DNA from: JACKHO01 sp041398745
Lineage (GTDB): Bacteria > Planctomycetota > Planctomycetia > Planctomycetales > Planctomycetaceae
DNA length: 64,000 nucleotides
Reading direction: 5' to 3'
Assembly: GCA_041398745.1 (NCBI GenBank)
Contig: JAWKUB010000007.1
Location: 434,001-498,000 of the forward strand
Under the pieces are notes generated by a model that was not told the origin of the DNA, made no database searches, and worked only from the letters and a program-made list of their open reading frames with translations. Position numbers and translations under genes: made by a program. Shown here in pieces: positions 35,596 through 44,603 of the stretch. The first letter of the stretch is position 1, and each line of letters starts with the position of its first letter.

Positions 35596-37023
35596 GTGAA
35601 ACAGCATACTACTCCCTCAGCATTCCCGTTCGGCGAAACTGGCGCTGCGCCGTCGCGCCGTCAGTTCTTTGAACGCTGCGGCATGGGATTCGGCACACTC
35701 GCTCTGGCGGGATTGCTTCAGGAGAACGGATTGGCTGCAACGGGCCGACCACATTTTCCTGGCAAGGCGAAACACGTTATTCATGTGTTCTTGAACGGCG
35801 GGATGTCGCAGGTCGACACGTTCGATCCCAAGCCGGAACTGACCCGACGCGGCGGCCAGATGCTGCCGTTCGACAATCTTCAAACCGAACGCAAAACCGG
35901 TGTCGCGCTTCCCTCGCCATTCACGTTCGCCCAGCATGGTGAATGCGGAACGCCGGTCAGTGATTTGTTCCCGCACTTGTCGAAGTGTGTCGATGATATG
36001 GCCGTCATTCGTTCGATGTACGCGGAACTGCCGAATCACGAAATGTCCCTGATGCTCATGAACACGGGCGACATGCGACAGGTGCGTCCGAGTTTTGGCT
36101 CTTGGCTGACGTGGGGCATGGGAAGCGAAAACCAGAACCTCCCGGGGTTCGTCGCACTCTGTCCGGGCGGGTATCCTGTAGGCGGGGCTGGCAACTGGCG
36201 TTCGGCATTTCTCCCCGGCGTGTACCAGGGGACATTGGTGGACACGTCAAAGGCCGATCCCACACAGCTTATTACGAACATTCGCAACTCCCGTCTTTCC
36301 TCAGACGAACAGAGCCGACAGTACGAATTTCTAAAGCAGCTCAACGCGAAGCATTTGGAACAGCGGGCTGGCGAATCTGCCATTGAGGCTCGAATTCAGT
36401 CGTTCGAAATGGCGTACCGTATGCAGACCGAAGCGACCGACGCCTTCGACCTGTCGCAGGAGCCCGAACATATTCAGAAGCTCTATGGCGAAGGAGTACA
36501 AAACCGACAGCTCCTGTTGGCACGGCGACTCATTGAGCGGGGTGTCCGTTTCGTACAAACATGGCACGGCGACGGTCAGCCTTGGGACAGTCACTCGAAC
36601 ATCAAAAATTCGCATCGGGCGGTGGCCAATCAATGTGACCAGGGACTGGCTGCACTCATTGTCGACCTGAAGCAGCGGGGCCTGCTGGAGGAAACACTTA
36701 TTCTCTGCACCGGCGAGTTCGGACGGACACCATCTGTCGAAATGGAACAGAATGGTTCCGGGGCCTCACAGGGACGCGATCATAACCATTGGGGATTTTC
36801 CCTCTGGCTGGCTGGCGGAGGCGTCAAAGGAGGCACCGTCTACGGCGCGACCGACGAGTTCGGATTCCAGGCCGTGGAGAACCGTGTGTCCGTGCATGAC
36901 CTGCACGCCACCATGCTGCATCTGTTGGGAATGGACCACGAGCGGCTGACGTATCGCTACGCCGGACGCGACTACCGCCTGACCGATTTGTACGGCAACG
37001 TCGTGCATGACATCATCGCGTAG
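35596..37023 (+). CDS. DUF1501 protein (cassette A)
   Basis: This 475-residue DUF1501 protein has a Tat-type signal (PSRRQFFERCGMGFGTLALAG). The conserved blocks are KHVIHVFLNGGMSQVDTFDPKP, VIRSMYAELPNHEMSLMLMN, CTGEFGRTPSVEM, GRDHNHWGFSLWLAGGGVKGG and GATDEFGFQAVENRVSVHDL. It starts with GTG, supported by a GAGGA sequence 7 bases upstream. By eye it is closely similar to the orphan DUF1501 protein at 14257-15678 and less so to the one at 40082. It is the second gene of cassette A, and export through Tat alongside the Sec-exported cytochrome-type partner is expected. Confidence 0.93.
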   Translation: MKQHTTPSAFPFGETGAAPSRRQFFERCGMGFGTLALAGLLQENGLAATGRPHFPGKAKHVIHVFLNGGMSQVDTFDPKPELTRRGGQMLPFDNLQTERKTGVALPSPFTFAQHGECGTPVSDLFPHLSKCVDDMAVIRSMYAELPNHEMSLMLMNTGDMRQVRPSFGSWLTWGMGSENQNLPGFVALCPGGYPVGGAGNWRSAFLPGVYQGTLVDTSKADPTQLITNIRNSRLSSDEQSRQYEFLKQLNAKHLEQRAGESAIEARIQSFEMAYRMQTEATDAFDLSQEPEHIQKLYGEGVQNRQLLLARRLIERGVRFVQTWHGDGQPWDSHSNIKNSHRAVANQCDQGLAALIVDLKQRGLLEETLILCTGEFGRTPSVEMEQNGSGASQGRDHNHWGFSLWLAGGGVKGGTVYGATDEFGFQAVENRVSVHDLHATMLHLLGMDHERLTYRYAGRDYRLTDLYGNVVHDIIA

Positions 37024-37189
37024 TCTGTTCGCGATGTGCCCATTCAGCCCGAATGTTCGGCCGCGACAGCATTTGGCATCGGGGCTGATTCACGGTTTCC
37101 CCTTTTCGGCGGTTGCTTCGAGTGTCTAAGATAACTGTACACTGATGCGTCCGGCCCGGGCGTTCCTTCCTCCCGCCACTGCATTCCCC

Positions 37190-40072
37190 ATGCAACGTTT
37201 CATTCTCACATTTGCCGCACTCCTGTTGCTTTGCTGTCTTGGCATTTCCCATGCGGCGGACGTCATCTGGGAGCAAGACGTCCGTCCGCTGCTTAAAACG
37301 CACTGCTTTCACTGTCACGGTGAAGCCGGCGAAATGGAAGCGGGCCTGGATTTGCGTTTGCAGAAACTGCTCGTCAAAGGTGGTGAGTCGGGCCCGGCCA
37401 TTGTTCCGGGAGATGTTGACGGAAGCCTGTTATTACAGCGAATTACCGCTGGCGAAATGCCGCCCGATGAAGACAAGCTCCTGAGCCCCGCTGACATTGA
37501 CATCATCAGGAAGTGGGTGGAAGGCGGCGCGAAGATTGCGGAAGAGGAGCCAGATGTCATCGGCGACGGTCCGCTGTTTACCTCTGCCGAACGAAACTAC
37601 TGGGCGTTTCGTCCCATTCAGCGTCCTGAAGTGCCAGCCACTTCAGCTGAACAACGTTCTCGAACAGCGATTGATTCCCTCATCCTGTCAGCGAATGAAA
37701 ATCATCCCGGATTCGCGGAGGACGCCAACCGTGCCCAGCTGTTGAGGCGAGCGTCGATCGACCTGACGGGGTTGCCACCCGCACCAGAAATGCTGGAGCG
37801 CGTGCTGGCTGATGAATCACTGGACTGGTGGGATTCAGCGATTGAAGAACTGTTGGCGTCGCCGCATTATGGGGAACGCTGGGCGCGTCACTGGCTCGAC
37901 GTCGCCGGGTATGCGGACTCGGAAGGTTACACCGATGAAGACCGAGTCCGTCCGCATGCGTGGCGGTATCGCGACTATGTCATTCGCTCCTTCGAGAATG
38001 ATAAGCCGTTCGATGTATTCATTCAGGAACAGCTCGCGGGGGATGAACTTGCGAACTGGACCGGTGGTGATTTGTCTGAGCAGCAAATTGAACAACTCAC
38101 GGCGACAGGCTTTCTCCGGATGGCACCTGACGGCACAGCTTCCGGCGGGATTAATGCGACGGAAGCTCGGAATCAGGTTGTGGCCGATACCATGCAAATT
38201 GTCGGATCATCACTAATGGGAATGACGCTGCACTGTGCTCAGTGTCATGACCATCGTTACGACCCTATTCCGCAGTCAGACTACTACGCACTCCGCGCGG
38301 TGTTCGAACCCGCACTCGACTGGAAGAACTGGAAGTCGCCGCCGCAACGGCAAATTTCCCTGTACACCGCTGCCGACCGAGAAACGGCCAAAGAGATTGA
38401 AGCACAGGCTGCGGCAGTTGAAAAAGAACGTGCCGACAAGGCGGAGGAATTCATTACGCGGACGCTGGAAGAGGAACTGCTGCTCATTCCCGAAGAACAG
38501 CGGGAGGCCACACGCACTGCTTATCGCACGGCAGCGAAGGAACGCACGCCTGAGCAACAGGCATTGCTGAAAGAGCATCCCAGCGTGGCGAGTATTAGTG
38601 TCGGCTCGCTGTATTTGTACGATCGCCGCCGCGACGAACGGGCTGGCAAAATCGACGCCGAACGCAAGCAGAAGGAAACCCGTTTCGTCGAGGAAACGAA
38701 ACAGGCCGAACTTGCCAAGGTGCCCGAAGAAGAACGCGAAGCTCTGCAAACCGCTTTAGCCGCTGCTCAGGCACAGCGGACGGCAGAACAGAATGAGCTG
38801 CTCGCCAAGTATCCTGGCACGCAGGTGACTCTTGCGACTTTGGCTGAGTTTAATCCCGAAGCGGCAGCCGAGTTGGAGCAGGACCGTAAGGCGGCAGCCG
38901 AACTGCGAAGCAGCAAATCAGCCGATGTCCTCAAAGAGTACCAAGACAAGGCCGCGAAAATTCGGGCACAAAAGCCGGAAGAGGGATTCGTGCGGGCTCT
39001 GCAGGAACCAGCGGGTAACATTCCGCAAACCTTTGTCTTCTACCGGGGCGATCCTGAACAACCGAAAGATGTGGTCCCACCGCACGATTTGTCAATTCTT
39101 GCCGGTCGAAGTGAAATTCCCAATAACCTCGATTCCTTGCCGACCAGCGGTCGCCGTCTCGCATTTGCCCGGCAGTTGACTGACGGCACGCATCCGCTTT
39201 TGGCCCGTGTCATTGTAAACCGGATTTGGTCGAATCATTTTGGGCGCGGCATTGTCAGCACGCCCGGAGACTTTGGTCGTCTGGGTGATCGCCCCACGCA
39301 TCCCGAACTGCTGGACTGGCTGGCGGCGGAGTTTCAGTCGTCAGACTGGAGCATGAAACACATGCACCGCGTCATCATGAAGTCAACCGCGTACCGGCAG
39401 TCCTCTGTCGCGTCCACCGCTGCGATGGATGCTGATCCTGATAACCTCATGTACTCCCGTTTTCCGCTGCGTCGAATGGAGTCAGAGACATTGCGTGATG
39501 CACTGCTCGCGGTGACGGGGAAACTGAATCCCAAACGTTTCGGGGCTCCTATTCCGGTCATGGAGGACAGCGTCGGGCAAATTGTCCTGGGTGAAGAGAA
39601 CCTCGATGGCGAACGGAAGCCAGTCGACAAGGTTGATTTGAAGGGGGAGGAATTCCGCCGCAGCATTTATGTGCAGGTGCGTCGCACGCGGACGTTCTCC
39701 ATGTTCGAAACGTTTGACGCTCCCGTCATGACTCCCAACTGCGATTTCCGCAGTTCCTCGACCGTCGCCCCGCAGTCGCTCTTCTTTATGAACAGTACTG
39801 CCATTGTGGAGTTCGCTGACTTCTTTGCTGAGCGACTCCTCAGCGAAGCGGCGGAAGGCACGGGGCAACAAGTGGACCGGGCGTGGCAACTTGCGTATGC
39901 GTCCAGTCCCTCTGAGTCGGAGCGGGCACAGGCTGTGGCCTTCATTACCTCACAACAGGAATTGTTTGCCAGTCAGCAAAGCGAGTGGGATGAAGCCCGC
40001 GTGAAGCGCGAGGCACTCAGTGTGTTTTGTCAGGCTCTGCTCAGTTCGAATCGTTTCCTTTACGCGGAATAG
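37190..40072 (+). CDS. DUF1549/DUF1553 planctomycete cytochrome-c-type protein with coiled-coil insertion (cassette B)
   Basis: This exported protein of about 960 residues has the signal peptide MQRFILTFAALLLLCCLGIS-HAA and first heme motif CFHCH (Cys39-His43). DUF1549 follows (LRRASIDLTGLPPAPEML) with a second motif CAQCHDHRYDP (Cys349-His353). A long Glu/Lys/Ala/Gln-rich stretch at about residues 395-605 looks like coiled coil and contains an internal duplication: EEQREATRTAYRTAAKERTP and EEEREALQTALAAAQAQRTA. DUF1553 is near the end (RVIVNRIWSNHFGRGIVSTPGDFG). The ATG at 37190 is chosen over 37145 for the signal peptide. Its DUF1501 partner follows after 9 bases. Confidence 0.92.
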   Translation: MQRFILTFAALLLLCCLGISHAADVIWEQDVRPLLKTHCFHCHGEAGEMEAGLDLRLQKLLVKGGESGPAIVPGDVDGSLLLQRITAGEMPPDEDKLLSPADIDIIRKWVEGGAKIAEEEPDVIGDGPLFTSAERNYWAFRPIQRPEVPATSAEQRSRTAIDSLILSANENHPGFAEDANRAQLLRRASIDLTGLPPAPEMLERVLADESLDWWDSAIEELLASPHYGERWARHWLDVAGYADSEGYTDEDRVRPHAWRYRDYVIRSFENDKPFDVFIQEQLAGDELANWTGGDLSEQQIEQLTATGFLRMAPDGTASGGINATEARNQVVADTMQIVGSSLMGMTLHCAQCHDHRYDPIPQSDYYALRAVFEPALDWKNWKSPPQRQISLYTAADRETAKEIEAQAAAVEKERADKAEEFITRTLEEELLLIPEEQREATRTAYRTAAKERTPEQQALLKEHPSVASISVGSLYLYDRRRDERAGKIDAERKQKETRFVEETKQAELAKVPEEEREALQTALAAAQAQRTAEQNELLAKYPGTQVTLATLAEFNPEAAAELEQDRKAAAELRSSKSADVLKEYQDKAAKIRAQKPEEGFVRALQEPAGNIPQTFVFYRGDPEQPKDVVPPHDLSILAGRSEIPNNLDSLPTSGRRLAFARQLTDGTHPLLARVIVNRIWSNHFGRGIVSTPGDFGRLGDRPTHPELLDWLAAEFQSSDWSMKHMHRVIMKSTAYRQSSVASTAAMDADPDNLMYSRFPLRRMESETLRDALLAVTGKLNPKRFGAPIPVMEDSVGQIVLGEENLDGERKPVDKVDLKGEEFRRSIYVQVRRTRTFSMFETFDAPVMTPNCDFRSSSTVAPQSLFFMNSTAIVEFADFFAERLLSEAAEGTGQQVDRAWQLAYASSPSESERAQAVAFITSQQELFASQQSEWDEARVKREALSVFCQALLSSNRFLYAE

Positions 40073-40081
40073 ATTTCCCCC

Positions 40082-41542
40082 ATGAACGACTTCACCAACT
40101 GGAATCGACGACAGTTTCTGCAGGCGGGGACATTCAGTCTCGCGCCGCTGGCAATTGCGTCGCTGCTGCAGCGCGATGGTCTGCTCGCCGCACCCATCAA
40201 GCCCGGGGCAACGCCCACGCCCGACTCGCTCAAGCAGCGTGCGCCGCATGCCACTCCCCAGGCGACGGCGATGATTTCCCTGTTCATGCAGGGAGGGCCG
40301 AGTCAAATCGATATGTTCGATCCTAAGCCGGAATTGAACAAGCTCGATGGCCAGTCGTTTCCGGGAACCATCAAATACGACAACGCCGCTCAGGCCAGTT
40401 CGAAGGTGCTGGGCTGTCCGTGGAAATTCCAGCCGCATGGCGAATGCGGCACCGAACTCTCCGAGCTGTTGCCGTACACATCGCGCGTGGTGGACGATAT
40501 TTGTGTCATCAGGTCCATGCACACGGGCGTGAACAATCATGGCCAGTCCATTCATGCGCTGAATTCCGGTCGTATCCAGCGTGGTCGGCCCGCACTGGGA
40601 AGCTGGCTGACGTATGGGCTGGGGAATGCCGCGGAGAATTTACCCGCGTTCATGGCTCTGCCTGACCCTGGCGGCATTCCGGTGGAAGGGGTGCTCAACT
40701 GGTCGAACGGATGGTTGCCGTCGCTGTTTCAGGGAACGGTCATCAGGCCGCAGGAGCCGCGGATTTTCAATTTGGAACCGCCCGCCACGCGTCGGGGAGC
40801 GGTGCAGGACAACTACCTGGCTTATCTGCGGGAGTTGAACGCGCAGCATCAGGACGAGTATCCCACCAACACCGACCTGCAGGCCCGCATTGCCAATTAC
40901 GAACTCGCCGCCCAAATGCAGGTGGCCGCCGCCGAAGCCCTCGACCTCTCCAAAGAAACCGAAGCCACGCAGAAAATGTACGGCATTGGTGATAAAGAAA
41001 CCGAGGAATACGGCCGTCGCTGCCTCATTGCCCGACGGCTGATTGAACGGGGCGTGCGGTTTGTGCAGGTCTACACACGGAACCAGTTCTGGGATCATCA
41101 CGGATCGATTCGGACGTCACTTCCGCGTGCCTGCAAACTGACCGATCAACCCGCCGCGGCACTCGTCACCGACCTGAAACAACGTGGCCTGCTCGACTCG
41201 ACGGTCGTGCACTGGGGCGGAGAAATGGGACGCCTCCCCGTCATCCAGAACGACGCCGGCCCCGCCAAAGTGGGACGCGACCACAACACCTACGGATTCT
41301 CCATGTGGGTCGCCGGCGGCGGCTTCCGACGCGGCGGCACCTACGGAGCCACCGACGAATTCGGCCACCATGCCGTGGAAAACATCGTCAACCACTACGA
41401 CTACCACGCCACCCTGCTGCACCTCTTCGGCCTTGATCCGGAGCGATTGACGTTCGAGCGGAATGGTCGATTGGAGAGTCTGTTGGATGGTCAACCGGGG
41501 CAGGTGGTGGAGGGGTTGTTGGAGGGGTTGCTGGAGGGGTAG
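40082..41542 (+). CDS. DUF1501 protein (cassette B)
   Basis: This 486-residue DUF1501 protein has an N-terminus NRRQFLQAGTFSLAPLAIAS of twin-arginine type. Family blocks are MISLFMQGGPSQIDMFDPKP, VIRSMHTGVNNHGQSIHALN, WGGEMGRLP, GRDHNTYGFSMWVAGGGFRRGG and GATDEFGHHAVENIVNHYDYH. It begins 9 bases after the cytochrome-type gene, so it is surely in the same transcript. The last codons are a 12-base tandem repeat coding EGLLEGLLEG, an unusual tail not expected for the family. Confidence 0.93.
   Translation: MNDFTNWNRRQFLQAGTFSLAPLAIASLLQRDGLLAAPIKPGATPTPDSLKQRAPHATPQATAMISLFMQGGPSQIDMFDPKPELNKLDGQSFPGTIKYDNAAQASSKVLGCPWKFQPHGECGTELSELLPYTSRVVDDICVIRSMHTGVNNHGQSIHALNSGRIQRGRPALGSWLTYGLGNAAENLPAFMALPDPGGIPVEGVLNWSNGWLPSLFQGTVIRPQEPRIFNLEPPATRRGAVQDNYLAYLRELNAQHQDEYPTNTDLQARIANYELAAQMQVAAAEALDLSKETEATQKMYGIGDKETEEYGRRCLIARRLIERGVRFVQVYTRNQFWDHHGSIRTSLPRACKLTDQPAAALVTDLKQRGLLDSTVVHWGGEMGRLPVIQNDAGPAKVGRDHNTYGFSMWVAGGGFRRGGTYGATDEFGHHAVENIVNHYDYHATLLHLFGLDPERLTFERNGRLESLLDGQPGQVVEGLLEGLLEG
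41509..41542 (+). repeat. 12-base tandem repeat at the 3' end of a DUF1501 gene
   Basis: Three tandem units of GGAGGGGTTG(T/C)T start at 41509, 41521 and, truncated by the stop codon, 41533. They encode repeating Glu-Gly-Leu-Leu. A slippage origin is likely. Confidence 0.85.
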
Positions 41543-41614
41543 TGAGTGGCACAATCGTACGGGAACGCTGGGCATATTGGACGTTGCATTGTGGCCGATG
41601 CTCGGGGGCAATGG

Positions 41615-42085
41615 CTACCCCCAACCTTGCCGCCGCTTCTCCCGACGGACGCGAGCATATGCATGGAACTTACCCCGATCATGATTCCACCAGTACTTCA
41701 TGCAAGACCGAACCGTAGGTAGCATAACAGGAAGCATGGCAATGATTTCAGCAGCCAGTGCTTTATGAAAATACGGAACACGAAGTCGTTCCATTTTCTT
41801 TCCAAGCTCTTCGAGTGCGCGATCTGAACCGGCGAAGGGCGAACTCGGGTGCTCTCCGAGAGTCCGTAGCAACGCCTCCACGTGCTCACCCATGATGTTT
41901 AGCTCGGGTTGGAAGACTTGGATGTGGACGGAGGAAGTGGTGCCATCCCCGAATTTCCGAGTCACCGTTACGAATTCATCGTCCCAATAAAAAGGCTCCA
42001 AGTCCCATCCAAGCAATTTCATCGCCTGAAGTAGTCGTGCCAACGTCCAGCCCAAGAGAAACTGCTGACGCACCATGAATTCCAC
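41615..42085 (-). CDS. Small protein of unknown function
   Basis: This 156-residue soluble protein has sequence of plausible composition: WTLARLLQAMKLLGWDLEPF, YWDDEFVTVTRKFGDG, GKKMERLRVPYFHKALAAE. A moderately hydrophobic helix (EIIAMLPVMLPTV) precedes a strongly basic tail (HAYARVRREKRRQGWG). No family recognised. It converges on cassette B with a 72-base gap and lies in a patch of hypothetical genes and repeats, so it may be accessory. Confidence 0.6.
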   Translation of the reverse strand: MEFMVRQQFLLGWTLARLLQAMKLLGWDLEPFYWDDEFVTVTRKFGDGTTSSVHIQVFQPELNIMGEHVEALLRTLGEHPSSPFAGSDRALEELGKKMERLRVPYFHKALAAEIIAMLPVMLPTVRSCMKYWWNHDRGKFHAYARVRREKRRQGWG

Positions 42086-42213
42086 CTCGCGGTTTGCAAT
42101 GAGTTGACGCCGACCATTGTGATTGGTTTGGAACGATTAGTTCTTTTACATGGTAAATGCAGATTGCGATGGCGGCTAGGAAAAAATGGGTTTTTCACAT
42201 CAAGTCGCGCTGA

Positions 42214-42231
42214 TGTCGAAAAAACTCGACA
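42214..42231. other. Small perfect hairpin in the divergent gap
   Basis: TGTCGA and TCGACA enclose a six-base A-rich loop in the 292-base region between the two divergent hypothetical genes. It could be an operator or chance. Nothing else recognisable is in the gap. Confidence 0.3.
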
Positions 42232-42377
42232 TGGCGGGTTGACGGACTCAAGATCCGCAGTATCTTCTTCCTCCTACTTTCGGACTAACACGTCCGGTAC
42301 TTAAGTCAGTGGAAATCCATATGGTGCACGCGTACACTTGAGATGGCGGTTTCCATCTTCGTGGGGAGTACGCAAGC

Positions 42378-43625
42378 ATGTCGGGAATGCATATGTCGTC
42401 GGACTTGAGCATTGCGGGTTGGCTCTCGCTAGATGATGATTCGATGTCTTCCTATCGCAATCATCTCGGTGAAGTTTGCGCGAGCACGCGTGAGCAAAAC
42501 ACAAGCAGCCGTGCAAAGATTCCTTCTCTGATAGCAAGGCTGAAAGGTGGTCTTACGCGTGAAGTGATTCGCGAAGCGTGCATGCTGTCACGTGTCGTTA
42601 CTGAGGCTGTCGAATCTGCATGGTACTTGGGGCTAATTACTGTTGGCGAAGTCAAGATGCAGGTTGAGGAGCATTCAGCCTTGGTCTCTTCCGTAACAGT
42701 TGAAATTCGTCGGCTTTCGGGCGATGAAAAGTTGGCTCTTGACAAACGACGTGAAGATGGAGAAGGGGGGCTGGCGGACTACCAGAAGAACATGGAATCG
42801 AGGCAGCATCAACTCAACGAGCTGATTTCTAATCAGCCTCTTCCGCAGAATCCCACTGGTCAGGAAATGACGGCTGCACACATGCTTTACGCTATTGCAG
42901 CGTGGCGATTGAAACGTGCAGCAGAAGAGTTGATGCACGAGCGTGATCCGCTGGAGATGACAGACCATCACCATGAGGTGAAATTGTCGAACATTGCGGA
43001 TTTTTTGGAAACCGGGTATCAGAGAATTGCATCGGACATTTCAGTCAAGGCCAGTAGTGGTCTATACCCATTCATTAGTGTAATTCCGCGCTGTGTTGAT
43101 AATCTGCGGAAGGTGGTGGACGAATTAGGCCAAATCCTTAACCTCCCACCTGTCAGCCAGCCGTCGCGAAGACGAGAGATTTCCCAGGGTATTCTGACTG
43201 ACATCTGGTTGTTCCTTATTGTCGGGAAGCAGGAAGTTTTGCACCGTGACGCTGGGAAGTGGGGTGATAACAGTCTCTTCATTCTTCAGTATCCCTCCAC
43301 AGACCCAGCGTTTGCAGGTTATTGGGTTTCCCATTGCCTCAATCTGGATCTTATCGGTGCTGGGACCTCGCCCAATGATTCACTCAAGTCGCTTGAGCAG
43401 ATTTGGGACCGCGCGATCAAGCACTACATGTCTCCAAACGAGCGAAAGCCGTTCGTTGCCCCGGTACGATTCCTGAGAGCGTTTTTCGGTCCTAAGGATG
43501 GCGATACGGACCGCATCGATTTGTTTGAACAATCGGTGGAAGTGCCATTCTCTGGTCAAAAACAGTCCCTTCGGACGGTTCCCATTTCCCCCTCAAAGGT
43601 GCGGCCAAAATTTCCTGCCGATTAG
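42378..43625 (+). CDS. Unknown protein with a HicB-like C-terminal region
   Basis: This 415-residue protein has no signal. The first 300 residues are mostly helical and charged, unlike any family I know (REVIREACMLSRVVTEAVES, LADYQKNMESRQHQLNEL, AAWRLKRAAEELMHE). Residues about 303-352 (SLFILQYPSTDPAFAGYWVS followed by HCLNLDLIGAGTSPNDSLKS and LEQIWDRAIKHY) follow the HicB-type partial RNase H-like pattern: a strand, then a 'C-L-x-L' strand, then G-T-S-x-x-x-S-L-x-x-L and a helix. No HicA-like small toxin is adjacent. GGGGAG lies about 11 bases before the ATG. By composition it looks less GC-rich than its neighbours, which fits an accessory gene. Confidence 0.7.
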   Translation: MSGMHMSSDLSIAGWLSLDDDSMSSYRNHLGEVCASTREQNTSSRAKIPSLIARLKGGLTREVIREACMLSRVVTEAVESAWYLGLITVGEVKMQVEEHSALVSSVTVEIRRLSGDEKLALDKRREDGEGGLADYQKNMESRQHQLNELISNQPLPQNPTGQEMTAAHMLYAIAAWRLKRAAEELMHERDPLEMTDHHHEVKLSNIADFLETGYQRIASDISVKASSGLYPFISVIPRCVDNLRKVVDELGQILNLPPVSQPSRRREISQGILTDIWLFLIVGKQEVLHRDAGKWGDNSLFILQYPSTDPAFAGYWVSHCLNLDLIGAGTSPNDSLKSLEQIWDRAIKHYMSPNERKPFVAPVRFLRAFFGPKDGDTDRIDLFEQSVEVPFSGQKQSLRTVPISPSKVRPKFPAD

Positions 43626-43733
43626 AGACGGTGTAGGGCTTCCCCTCCAAGTCTATTTTCTTGAGCTTTCATTTTTCGTTCGAGTTTCTAATAGCCTCCT
43701 GGTTTCAAGGGTGGTCGACGCTGGCAATGTTTC

Positions 43734-43946
43734 ATGTGTAAGAAGGACGATGTGCCTGACAACAGCGAGCTGCCGATGGGTGGTGGTGGAGTCGATCCCC
43801 ACAATGAAAGCCTTCCAGGGGGTAATCCAGGCCTCCCGCGGATACTTTCGTTCGATGAATTGGAGGGATTGGGGGAAAAACGTCAGGAAATTGCGAGACA
43901 GTCTGAAGCTCATGGGCCGTACGACCCGTTCGATCCTTCGCAATGA
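43734..43946 (+). CDS. Possible small acidic protein
   Basis: A 70-residue frame with Pro/Gly/Asp-rich composition and one amphipathic helix (SFDELEGLGEKRQEIARQSE), ending HGPYDPFDPSQ. The composition looks like protein rather than noise and better than the competing frames on both strands. There is no clear ribosome-binding site and no family. It lies 108 bases after the HicB-like gene. Uncertain. Confidence 0.4.
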   Translation: MCKKDDVPDNSELPMGGGGVDPHNESLPGGNPGLPRILSFDELEGLGEKRQEIARQSEAHGPYDPFDPSQ

Positions 43947-44144
43947 AAGCAGGAGAGCACGCGCGGGTGGCCCCGGTTGCTTTGCAACCGTTGGGGGCCG
44001 ACAGGCCCGGGAGGTTTCACAATCCACGACAATCCAACTCAATCGACCCAACCAATCGGTACGCCGACCGTTCTGCGCTCGGTGTACCAGCGAGCTGAAC
44101 TCTAGTTCCAATCTTCGGGGTGGCTGGCAAGATTGACTACCCTC

Positions 44145-44168
44145 GTTCCCTAGCTCCTGCTTGGGAAC
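44145..44168. repeat. GTTCCC...GGGAAC palindrome, copy 1
   Basis: This 24-base imperfect palindrome has outer arms GTTCCC and GGGAAC and core TAGCTCCTGCTT. A second, more symmetrical copy lies at 44259. Confidence 0.7.
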
Positions 44169-44258
44169 GCCCCGGAATGCGGATTCGACGTTCGAAAGTT
44201 GACGAACGGTGGTTTTCAGTACTTCACGTTTTGCGACATCACGCAAGCCGTGAAATGG

Positions 44259-44282
44259 GTTCCCAAGCAGGAGCTTGGGAAC
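44259..44282. repeat. GTTCCC...GGGAAC palindrome, copy 2
   Basis: This 24-base element has arms GTTCCCAAGC and GCTTGGGAAC around a short AGGA centre, a 10-bp stem. It is related to the copy at 44145 in inverted orientation. Confidence 0.75.
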
Positions 44283-44578
44283 CAGGAAATTCCAGTCAAC
44301 CTGCTGGGCCCCTCCCCGGATCTCGTAAACTCGATCCGACCCTCCCAATTTCGGATTCGCCGCGGGGAGGGTGAAGTTGGACTGCAGCGTCTGTTGATGC
44401 TCGCCCCGCTTCGCGAAGTGGGCATGTTACCCGGCGGAACGGCAACGTCATGACGATCATGTGGCCATTCAATTGAAGCTGACGGTTTGAGAAACGCAGA
44501 CGAGCGGATAACTTGGGGCAACCATTGCATTGATCATCGCCAGGTGTCAGGTGAAGTGTCTTCGGCGTGACCTGAATT

Positions 44579-44603
44579 CACAGACAGGAATGTCTGTGCC
44601 ACC
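44579..44603 (-). repeat. Dispersed palindromic repeat A, copy 4
   Basis: An exact 25-base match to copy 1 in reverse orientation, 68 bases before the phosphatase-family gene. Confidence 0.85.

Noticed and set aside
41509..41542. CRISPR-like repeat
   Set aside because: Units are 12 bases with no spacers; simple tandem duplication inside a coding region.
43653..44348. Minus-strand frame of 231 codons in the repeat-rich gap
   Set aside because: It reads through palindromic repeats (VPKLLLGN, VPKQELGN), is Arg/Ser/Pro-rich, and overlaps the end region of better-supported frames.
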